Part shown: one piece after another, positions 1 through 4,976 of the stretch
Numbering within the stretch: the stretch's first letter is position 1
Layout of the letters: every line of letters begins with the position of its first letter
Assembly (NCBI GenBank): GCA_026389415.1
Contig: JAPLHX010000269.1
Coordinates: forward strand, 1-6,235
Origin: Coprothermobacterota bacterium
GTDB taxonomy: Bacteria > Caldisericota > JANLFM01
Length of the DNA: 6,235 nucleotides
Direction: 5' to 3'
Translations under genes and position numbers: made by a program
The notes under the pieces: generated by a model
Told to the model about the DNA's origin: nothing
Database searches by the model: none
Seen by the model: only the letters and a program-made list of their open reading frames with translations

Positions 1-118
1 TCTGGTACAGGGGGCTGAGGCGGTCGGGGAAGTCGGGCTCGGTGCACCCGTGGCAGGGCGACCCTGCTCCGACGCACCAGTTCGTGCCGCTGTTGAACAT
101 GCGGGTGGGGCAGTCGGC
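1..118 (-). CDS. [NiFe]-hydrogenase small subunit, C-terminal fragment (both ends missing)
   Basis: The minus strand reads ADCPTRMFNSGTNWCVGAG followed by SPCHGCTEPDFPD and RLSPLYQ, then runs off the left edge of the window. This is the conserved C-terminal Fe-S region of [NiFe]-hydrogenase small subunits, the electron-transfer partner of the Ni-Fe catalytic subunit. The cysteines at 110-112, 74-76, 53-55 and 44-46 match the positions that bind the medial and distal clusters. In homologues this segment is preceded by a CxGP-type motif. Here the upstream codons at 119 and above give unrelated residues, so homology stops abruptly. Third codon positions are almost all G or C, unlike the rest of the window. 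The fragment therefore looks as if it comes from a higher-GC genome, or has been joined to this one. The family assignment is firm. The hydrogenase subgroup is not determined. Confidence 0.85.
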
Positions 119-120
119 GT

Positions 121-297
121 CATCTATTGGAAACCAAAGCCAAATCCGACGCCATTCTCCTCCACTCCCTGCCTCGGATGGATGAGATCCCGACTGATGT
201 CGATATCACCCGCTGGTCTCGTTACTGGCAAGAAGCTTTTAACGGCGTAGTGATGCGGATGGCCCTGCTCGCTTTGGTGTTGGGAGCGATGGAGTAG
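121..297 (+). CDS. Aspartate carbamoyltransferase-type enzyme, 3' fragment
   Basis: The frame that ends at TAG 295-297 reads LLETKAKSDAI, then LLHSLPRMDEIPTDVD, then RYWQEAFNG and VVMRMALLALVLGAME. This is the C-terminus of the aspartate-carbamoyltransferase (PyrB) family. It includes the LPR-x-DEI loop that closes over carbamoyl phosphate and aspartate, and the final helix RMALLALVLG. A complete enzyme has about 300 residues and only about 57 remain. The same frame has TGA codons at 94-96 and 16-18, and no transcarbamylase sequence is visible in any frame upstream of about 121. The gene is therefore truncated at the hydrogenase junction. It lies 132 bp upstream of a second transcarbamylase on the same strand, so it could be the first gene of that operon. 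Whether it is biosynthetic PyrB or a catabolic paralogue cannot be judged from the fragment. Confidence 0.8.
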   Translation, partial: HLLETKAKSDAILLHSLPRMDEIPTDVDITRWSRYWQEAFNGVVMRMALLALVLGAME

Positions 298-351
298 ATC
301 GACCCCCGATTTCCCCGGATCCTTTGATTGCACAAGCGGACGGGAGATAGC

Positions 352-380
352 ATGACAGCGAATGGGCGCTGTGCAATACT
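352..380 (+). promoter_or_regulatory. Candidate sigma-70-type promoter with a palindrome in its spacer
   Basis: ATGACA (352-357, 5 of 6 matches to the -35 consensus) is followed by exactly 17 bases and then AATACT (375-380, 4 of 6 matches to the -10 consensus). Transcription would start near 387, about 40 bases before the start codon at 430. The spacer and the end of the -35 contain the inverted repeat ACAGCG-AATGGG-CGCTGT (355-372), a plausible operator. The assignment rests on pattern matching alone. Confidence 0.35.
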
Positions 381-415
381 ACCGGTATCCCAAATTCAGT
401 TAGCACCTGGTTGAA

Positions 416-423
416 AGAGGGTG
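416..423 (+). promoter_or_regulatory. Ribosome binding site that decides the ygeW-like start
   Basis: AGAGGGTG lies 6 bases upstream of ATG 430-432. The in-frame GTG at 421 overlaps this purine tract and would have no room for a Shine-Dalgarno spacer, so ATG 430 is the better start. Confidence 0.55.
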
Positions 424-429
424 GAACCA

Positions 430-1320
430 ATGCAGACATCGTTGTATGGTCGAAACCTGATTAGTGATCTTGACTTCTCCAAAGAGGAAGTGGAGACGGT
501 CCTTGATGTGGCGTTTGATCTGAAACGCAAATACGCCTTGCGTGAATCACACCCCTATCTGCGCGACAAGACGCTGGCGATGTTGTTTTTCTTCTCCTCG
601 ACGCGCACGCGAGCTTCGTTTGAGGCTGGAGTTGCGCAAATGGGCGGCCACGCTGCTTTCATCGAATCGAAGACCACGCAGATTGCTCACGGCGATACAC
701 CAACAGAGATTGGGGAAATCCTGGGCCGCTACTACCAAGGTCTTGCTATTCGTCATTGTGATTGGCGAGTCGGCAATTCTTACATCAACGAAGTTGCCCG
801 TCACTGCCGTGTTCCAGTGCTGAACATGCAATGCGATATCTACCATCCATTCCAGTGCTTGGCCGACCTCTTGACAATCATTGAGAAAAAGGGTTCCCAG
901 TTGCGAGGAAAGAAGGTCGCAGTTTCCTGGGCGTATGCTGCTTCCTATTTAAAACCGATCTCAGTAGCGCAATCGCTGCTGTTGCAGTTGCCCCGCTTTG
1001 GCCTAGATGTTACATTGGCCCATCCACCCGAGTTTTCTTTGATGCCGGAGATCGTGGAACAAGGAAAAGCGTTGGCCCGCCAATATGGTACCCGTTTCGA
1101 GATGACCGACTCGATGGAAGACTCCTTCCGCGATGCGGATGTGGTTTACGCCAAGTCCTGGGGCCCCTTGCTCTACACCTCTGACCCGGCTGAGGGAAAG
1201 CGAGTGCAGGAGCTATACAAGAGCTGGATCACCGACCAGGCAAAGATGACACTCGCCAAACCGGATGCGATCTATATGCATCCCTTACCGGCCGATCGCA
1301 ACGTTGAGGTTACCGATTAA
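430..1320 (+). CDS. ygeW: Knotted carbamoyltransferase, YgeW family, truncated by an in-frame stop
   Basis: This is a transcarbamylase. The carbamoyl-phosphate motifs SSTRTR (residues 56-61), HPFQ (139-142) and HPLP (284-287) are all present. Three segments mark the knotted subgroup (YgeW and N-acetylornithine transcarbamylase): NMQCDIYHP (132-140), SWAYAASYLKP (166-176, the knot loop) and DVVYAKSWG (237-245). The E. coli YgeW counterparts are QCDIDHP, TWAYSPSYGKP and DIVYPKSWA. The physiological substrate is unknown. Association with carbamate kinase just downstream suggests phosphorolysis of a carbamoylated amine to carbamoyl phosphate. The frame stops at TAA 1318-1320 after 296 residues, while the C-terminal helix is still encoded in frame to 1419, giving about 329 codons in all. 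E. coli YgeW has about 396 residues and N-acetylornithine transcarbamylases about 340. The truncated product lacks the C-terminal helix that packs against the carbamoyl-phosphate domain and may be inactive. Confidence 0.85.
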   Translation: MQTSLYGRNLISDLDFSKEEVETVLDVAFDLKRKYALRESHPYLRDKTLAMLFFFSSTRTRASFEAGVAQMGGHAAFIESKTTQIAHGDTPTEIGEILGRYYQGLAIRHCDWRVGNSYINEVARHCRVPVLNMQCDIYHPFQCLADLLTIIEKKGSQLRGKKVAVSWAYAASYLKPISVAQSLLLQLPRFGLDVTLAHPPEFSLMPEIVEQGKALARQYGTRFEMTDSMEDSFRDADVVYAKSWGPLLYTSDPAEGKRVQELYKSWITDQAKMTLAKPDAIYMHPLPADRNVEVTD

Positions 1321-1419
1321 GTGATCGACGGGCCTCGTTCGGTGGTCTATGACCAGGCGGAGAACCGCCTGCATGTTCAGAAAGCAGTGATGGCCCTGAC
1401 CATGGGCTGTCGGGAGTAA
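1321..1419 (+). pseudogene. Detached C-terminal part of the ygeW-like gene, beyond an in-frame stop
   Basis: Directly after TAA 1318-1320, the same frame continues as [12 protein letters not shown], then [17 protein letters not shown], ending CRE at TAA 1417-1419. The segment matches the C-terminal helix region of knotted transcarbamylases; the Xanthomonas N-acetylornithine enzyme ends with [13 protein letters not shown]. The interruption is therefore a single nonsense codon, explicable by one base change such as GAA to TAA, with no frameshift. The first codon after the stop is GTG, so reinitiation is formally possible, but a 32-residue peptide is unlikely to restore function. A sequencing or assembly error is an equal alternative. 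The original stop at 1417-1419 lies 31 bases before arcC, normal operon spacing. Confidence 0.85.
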
Positions 1420-1434
1420 ATCATAAAGGAAATC

Positions 1435-1440
1435 GGAGGA
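1435..1440 (+). promoter_or_regulatory. arcC ribosome binding site
   Basis: GGAGGA ends 10 bases before ATG 1451-1453. It is a strong Shine-Dalgarno sequence at the long end of the usual spacing, and supports this start codon. Confidence 0.6.
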
Positions 1441-1450
1441 TCATCTAAAC

Positions 1451-2392
1451 ATGAAAAAAGTGGCCGTCGTCGCCATCGGAGGAAATTCCCTGATCAAGGA
1501 CGAAGCGCACCAAACGGTGGCAGATCAGTATCAGGCCGCCCGGGCGAGTTGCGAACACATCGCCAGCATGATCGAGCTGGGCTGGGAAGTGGTCGTGACG
1601 CATGGGAACGGACCGCAGGTTGGATTCATTCTCCTGCGCTCCGAGCTGGCGTCCAACGTCCTGCACACAGTTCCCCTGGACGCCTGCGGGGCGGATACCC
1701 AGGGCGCGATCGGGTACGCCCTGCAACAGAATCTGCAGAACATTTTCCACGAACGAGGCATCAAGAAACTGGCAGCAACCGTAGTGACCCAGTGCGTAGT
1801 GGACCGGAAGGATCCCGCATTCCAGAAACCGTCGAAGCCGATTGGCCCGTTCTACAACGAAGAAAAAGCCAAGAAGCACGCAACCGAGGAGGGCTGGACG
1901 GTAGTGGAGGACGCGGGCCGCGGCTGGCGCCGGGTGGTGGCTTCTCCCATTCCCCAGGAAGTCGTGGAGTGGCAAGCCATCAAGACCCTGATCGACGCCG
2001 GAATTACGGTGATCGGAGTGGGCGGCGGGGGGATTCCAGTGATCCGAATAGAGAACGGCGATTTGGAGGGAACCGCGGCAGTGATCGACAAGGATTTCGG
2101 CTCGTCGCTGTTGGCACGCCAGATCAAAGCCGACCTGTTCATGATTTCAACCGCCGTGGAAAAAGCGTACATCCATTATCGCAAACCCGAACAGAAGGCT
2201 CTCGACCGGATTACCGTGGCCGAGGCCAAGAAGTACATCGAGGAGGGCCACTTCGCCGCCGGGAGCATGCTTCCCAAGATCCAGGCCTGCATCGCGTTTC
2301 TGGAAGCCGGGGGCAAGGAAGCGATTCTAACCGATCCGGCTCATATAGCAGCCGCGCTCAAGGGCGAAACCGGAACCCACATCGTCCCGTAA
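1451..2392 (+). CDS. arcC: Carbamate kinase
   Basis: This cytosolic enzyme interconverts carbamoyl phosphate plus ADP with ATP, ammonia and CO2, and in catabolism it makes ATP. The 313 residues match the usual 310-314 of ArcC. Amino-acid-kinase-fold motifs appear in order: AIGGNSL at 8-14, HGNGPQVG at 51-58, SKPIGPFY at 128-135 (the substrate-binding lysine loop), the glycine-rich GVGGGGIPV at 189-197, AVIDKD at 210-215, and GSMLPK at 271-276. All are intact. It lies 31 bases after the original ygeW stop, so carbamoyl phosphate released by that transcarbamylase is its probable substrate. No ornithine carbamoyltransferase with HCLP or arginine deiminase is visible, which argues against a standard arginine deiminase operon. 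Its third codon positions are richer in G/C than those of ygeW (28 against 21 of the first 40 codons). A constitutive or energy role cannot be separated by sequence. Confidence 0.96.
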   Translation: MKKVAVVAIGGNSLIKDEAHQTVADQYQAARASCEHIASMIELGWEVVVTHGNGPQVGFILLRSELASNVLHTVPLDACGADTQGAIGYALQQNLQNIFHERGIKKLAATVVTQCVVDRKDPAFQKPSKPIGPFYNEEKAKKHATEEGWTVVEDAGRGWRRVVASPIPQEVVEWQAIKTLIDAGITVIGVGGGGIPVIRIENGDLEGTAAVIDKDFGSSLLARQIKADLFMISTAVEKAYIHYRKPEQKALDRITVAEAKKYIEEGHFAAGSMLPKIQACIAFLEAGGKEAILTDPAHIAAALKGETGTHIVP

Positions 2393-2429
2393 AAAAGGAT
2401 TAGTCCGTAGCAAACCGGCATGAACGAGT

Positions 2430-2455
2430 GAGAGGGCGGCGGAGGCCGCTCTCTT
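2430..2455 (+). promoter_or_regulatory. 11-bp hairpin between arcC and the PLP-enzyme gene
   Basis: GAGAGGGCGGC (2430-2440), loop GGAG, then GCCGCTCTCTT (2445-2455) form an 11-bp stem with two G-U pairs at its outer half. It is followed by only a weak T-rich stretch (TGATT), so it is a doubtful intrinsic terminator. It may instead stabilise or attenuate the transcript. CTCTC (2449-2453) can alternatively pair with GAGAG (2461-2465), covering the downstream ribosome binding site. Confidence 0.5.
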
Positions 2456-2460
2456 TGATT

Positions 2461-2468
2461 GAGAGAGG
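2461..2468 (+). promoter_or_regulatory. Ribosome binding site of the threonine-synthase-like gene
   Basis: GAGAGAGG ends 6 bases before ATG 2475. It supports this start over the second in-frame ATG at 2487. Part of it can pair with CTCTC at 2449-2453. Confidence 0.5.
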
Positions 2469-2474
2469 CGCGGG

Positions 2475-3770
2475 ATGGAACACTTGATGGCCTTGCAGTG
2501 CATCTGTTGCGGTCGGCAATACACTCCGGCGGAAGTGGAATACACCTGCCCTGCTTGCGGGGTTCGCGGCATCCTGGAGGTTCTCTATGACTATAAACGG
2601 ATTGCTGCCGATTTCAGTAAGGAAACGCTAACCGCCAACCCGGATCGCTCGATCTGGCGTTATCGGCCGCTGTTGCCGGTTGAGCCGTCTTCACCTGTTC
2701 CTTCGCTACACGTGGGAAACTCTCCCTTGTATCCCGTGGATCGATTACGGGTTGCTTTGGGGATGTCACGTCTATGGGTCAAGGATGATGGACGCAACCC
2801 GACAGCTTCGCTGAAAGATCGTGCCTCCGCTGTGGGCATCGTAAAGGCGTTGGAGTGCGGCGCCCAAGTAGTGACCTGCGCCTCTACTGGAAACGCTGCG
2901 GCTTCCTGGGCCGGTATGGCAGCTTCACTGGGCTTGCCCTGTACCATCTTTGTCCCCAAAACGGCGCCGCAAGGAAAGCTGGCTCAGCTCTTGATTTTCG
3001 GGGCCACCGTTTTCCCAGTGGAAGGGACTTACGATGATGCGTTTGCCCTGGCCATCCAGGCCACAGCTCGCTTCGGCTGGTACAACCGCAATACGGCATA
3101 CAATCCCTACCTAGTGGAAGGAAAAAAGACCGTAGCGCTGGAGTTGGCTGAGCAAATGAACTGGCAGGTGCCAGATGTCGTGTTTGTACCGGTGGGGGAC
3201 GGGTGCATCCTCTCTGGTGTCTTCAAGGGGTTTGTCGACTTATTATCCCTGGGCTGGATCGAGCGAATCCCAACCATCATCGGGGTACAATCGGAAGGCT
3301 CTCGCGTGCTGGAGATGGCCTGGCGCACTCACTCGCCCTTGTCTTTTGCACCTTCCTCCACCGTGGCGGATTCAATTGCCGCAGGGATGCCGGCAAATGG
3401 AGAGATGGCCCTGCGTGATCTCTACCGTTGGGACGGTAGGATGGTGGCGGTACCGGACGCGGAAATCTTGGCTGCAATGCGCCTTTTGGGTGAAAAAACC
3501 GGGATTTTTGCGGAGCCGGCCGCTGCCGCCAGCCTTGCTGGTTTGCGAGCTGCACTTAAACGGGGTTGGGTCAGAGAAGATCAGACCATCGTGCTGCTGG
3601 TGACGGGTAATGGGTTGAAAGATGTGGGTTCTGCCCTCAGCACAGTGACGATGCCGAATCCAATTGCACCCACATTGGAGGCCGTGGAAAAAGCTCTGCT
3701 GGACCAGACGGAAACAAGATCATCATCGAAACCCACGTTCGGTTCGTCGGAATCCGTCCAGCGGCCGTAA
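2475..3770 (+). CDS. PLP-dependent threonine synthase-like enzyme with N-terminal zinc-ribbon-like domain
   Basis: The 431 residues belong to fold-type II PLP enzymes, closest in layout to the shorter class of threonine synthase (O-phosphohomoserine to threonine). An N-terminal ribbon has C9-x2-C12 and C25-x2-C28, as in these threonine synthases. The PLP-binding lysine is K114 in ASLKDR (111-116). CASTGNAAAS (135-144), PVGDGC (239-244), FAEPAAAAS (345-353) and TGNGLKD (377-383) are further PLP and substrate-site motifs. NPYLVEGKKT (210-219) is also family-typical. However, the segment reading IATAIRIGNP in classical ThrC is TVADSIAAGMP (296-306) here, and GDGGx is GDGC, so it may be a paralogue with a different amino-acid substrate. 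It follows arcC by 82 bp on the same strand. In E. coli-type clusters a related fold-type II enzyme, the ammonia-lyase YgeX, sits beside ygeW. The last ~20 residues are serine-rich and not conserved. The family is sure, the exact reaction is not. Confidence 0.85.
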   Translation: MEHLMALQCICCGRQYTPAEVEYTCPACGVRGILEVLYDYKRIAADFSKETLTANPDRSIWRYRPLLPVEPSSPVPSLHVGNSPLYPVDRLRVALGMSRLWVKDDGRNPTASLKDRASAVGIVKALECGAQVVTCASTGNAAASWAGMAASLGLPCTIFVPKTAPQGKLAQLLIFGATVFPVEGTYDDAFALAIQATARFGWYNRNTAYNPYLVEGKKTVALELAEQMNWQVPDVVFVPVGDGCILSGVFKGFVDLLSLGWIERIPTIIGVQSEGSRVLEMAWRTHSPLSFAPSSTVADSIAAGMPANGEMALRDLYRWDGRMVAVPDAEILAAMRLLGEKTGIFAEPAAAASLAGLRAALKRGWVREDQTIVLLVTGNGLKDVGSALSTVTMPNPIAPTLEAVEKALLDQTETRSSSKPTFGSSESVQRP

Positions 3771-3790
3771 TCATCCTTGCGCGGATTTGT

Positions 3791-4843
3791 TTAGGCTGAT
3801 TTGACGGGCTTGGCCCGCTGGTAGGCAGTGGGCCAGGGGATGTCTTCCCCCAGGATTTGTGCGGCGTGCAGAACCCAATACGGATTCCTTAGCAGTTCTC
3901 GTCCCAAGTCCACCAAGTCAGCCTGTCCTTGGGCCAAGATGGATTCTGCTTGAAGCGGGTCGCTGATTAATCCCACGGCAGCAGTCGGAATTTTAGCCTC
4001 CCGACGAATCGTTTCCGCAAAGGGTACTTGATAACCAGGCACAGCCTTGGGTAAGGCCCAAGCCACCGCCCCCCCAGAAGAACAGTCGATCAAATCCAGG
4101 TTTTCAGTTTTCAGCATCTGCGCCACTGCAACGCTTTCTTGGATAGTCAGACCGCCCTCTGCCCAGTCGGTGCAGGACAACCGGGCGAGAACGGGCCGGT
4201 TGGCAGGCCAGACCGAACGTACGCTAGACGCAACTTCGCGCAACAGTCGCATCCGATTCTCCAGGTTTCCTCCATAGCAATCGGTTCGACAATTGACAAG
4301 CGGGCTCAGGAATTGATGCAGCAGGTAACCATGTGCTGCATGTATCTCCACCGTATCCACTCCTGCTGTCCGCGCTCGGATCGCAGCCTGGCGGAATGCA
4401 TGAACGATTGCGGCACAGTCTTGACTGGACATTTCCTGCGGGACTGCCCAGCCTTCCTCAAACGGGAGGGGAGAGGACGATAGAAGACCACCGTGACCAT
4501 AACCCTTCTCTTCCCCCCATGCCTTGCGACCGGCGTGACCAATTTGTACGCCAACCGCTGCCCCTTGCTTTTTGAGGAAATCAACCAGCTTGGCGAGCGG
4601 TAAGACCTGTTCCTCGTCCCAGAGTCCCAGGTCGTGCGGGGTCAGTCGACCGCCAGGCTCCACTGCAGTTACCTCGATCATAATCAATCCGACCCCGCCC
4701 ACTGCCCGAGTGCCATAGTGAACGAAGTGCCAGTCGTTTACTTTTCCATCCTCGGTGGACAGGTATTGTGCCATCGGCGGCATCATCACACGGTTGCGCA
4801 ACGTCAACCCGCGCAGAGAAAATGGAGTGAATAGAATGCTCAT
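3791..4843 (-). CDS. namA: NADPH-dependent ene-reductase, YqjM/NamA-type Old Yellow Enzyme
   Basis: This FMN-dependent TIM-barrel enzyme reduces activated C=C bonds of enals, enones and related electrophiles with NAD(P)H. At 350 residues it is close to B. subtilis YqjM (338). It starts FTPFSLRGLTLRNRVMMPPM. Q100 and HAGRK (103-107) line the FMN. H168 and H171 in EIHAAHGYL bind the substrate carbonyl, and Y173 is the presumed proton donor. R221 (LARLS) and GRELLRNP (314-321) bind flavin. R343 in YQRA matches the C-terminal arginine finger that YqjM donates to the neighbouring subunit. The conserved redox-tuning cysteine (YqjM Cys26, in SPMCMY) is alanine here (PPMAQY, A25). ATG 4843 was chosen because AAAGGAGG lies 7 bases upstream; a longer reading from 4894 would place that site inside the gene. 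It lies downstream of mutY after 133 bp and probably has its own promoter. The physiological substrate is unknown. Confidence 0.92.
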   Translation of the reverse strand: MSILFTPFSLRGLTLRNRVMMPPMAQYLSTEDGKVNDWHFVHYGTRAVGGVGLIMIEVTAVEPGGRLTPHDLGLWDEEQVLPLAKLVDFLKKQGAAVGVQIGHAGRKAWGEEKGYGHGGLLSSSPLPFEEGWAVPQEMSSQDCAAIVHAFRQAAIRARTAGVDTVEIHAAHGYLLHQFLSPLVNCRTDCYGGNLENRMRLLREVASSVRSVWPANRPVLARLSCTDWAEGGLTIQESVAVAQMLKTENLDLIDCSSGGAVAWALPKAVPGYQVPFAETIRREAKIPTAAVGLISDPLQAESILAQGQADLVDLGRELLRNPYWVLHAAQILGEDIPWPTAYQRAKPVKSA

Positions 4844-4850
4844 CAGGCTT

Positions 4851-4858
4851 CCTCCTTT
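4851..4858 (-). promoter_or_regulatory. namA ribosome binding site
   Basis: On the minus strand, AAAGGAGG ends 7 bases before ATG 4843-4841. This near-perfect Shine-Dalgarno sequence fixes the start and excludes the 17-residue longer reading. Confidence 0.85.
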
Positions 4859-4860
4859 GG

Positions 4861-4912
4861 TGAAACCAATCGAATCACTACACGACAAACCCAAATGCTC
4901 CTGGTGGTTTCA
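4861..4912. repeat. Widely spaced 8-bp inverted repeat upstream of namA
   Basis: TGAAACCA (4861-4868) and TGGTTTCA (4905-4912) are perfect inverted copies with 36 bases between them, so their centres are 44 bp apart. One copy lies two bases from the namA ribosome binding site. They could be two operator half-sites, or a long-loop RNA stem beside the Shine-Dalgarno. No protein can be assigned. Confidence 0.4.
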
Positions 4913-4950
4913 ACAGTGAACATCGAGCAACGCTTGCAGACCAAAATCCA

Positions 4951-4974
4951 GACCAGCCAATGAACAAGCTGGTC
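4951..4974 (-). terminator. Possible weak terminator after mutY
   Basis: GACCAGC (4951-4957) and GCTGGTC (4968-4974) form a perfect 7-bp stem with a 10-base loop, starting two bases beyond the mutY stop codon. On the minus strand it is followed by TGGATTTTGG, which has only a short T run. The position fits a terminator, but the stem is short and the tail poor. Confidence 0.4.
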
Positions 4975-4976
4975 GA

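Noticed and set aside
2..250. A frame with EAVGEVGLGAP that recalls the C-terminus of molybdenum hydroxylases
   Set aside because: The resemblance is superficial. The minus strand gives a clear hydrogenase match for 1-118, and another plus frame gives a clear transcarbamylase match from 121.
352..414. A 20-codon open frame starting at ATG 352 with GGGAG upstream
   Set aside because: It is too short, the peptide is unrecognisable, and it overlaps the candidate promoter.
421..429. GTG 421 as start of the carbamoyltransferase, giving three extra residues
   Set aside because: The purine tract that would serve as ribosome binding site overlaps GTG, with no spacer. ATG 430 is correctly spaced.
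1318..1320. UAA reassigned as a sense codon, explaining the interrupted carbamoyltransferase
   Set aside because: arcC, the PLP gene, namA and the original ygeW end all use TAA as their terminator.
1549..2403. A 284-codon open frame on the same strand as arcC, in another frame, and a 176-codon frame antisense to it
   Set aside because: Both are shadows of arcC. They are Arg/Gly/Ser-rich or unrecognisable, and arcC itself has every family motif.
3751..3787. AATCCG/CGGATT inverted repeat across the 20-bp gap between convergent genes as a bidirectional terminator
   Set aside because: The stem is only 6 bp with a 25-base loop and a weak T tail.
3812..3834. GGCCCGCTG/CAGTGGGCC hairpin inside the 3' end of namA as a terminator for the convergent genes
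   Set aside because: It has one mismatch, lies in coding sequence and has no T run on either side. It is probably incidental.
4844..4894. A 17-residue N-terminal extension of the ene-reductase
   Set aside because: It would put the excellent AAAGGAGG site inside the coding sequence. The family begins at about MSILFTPF.
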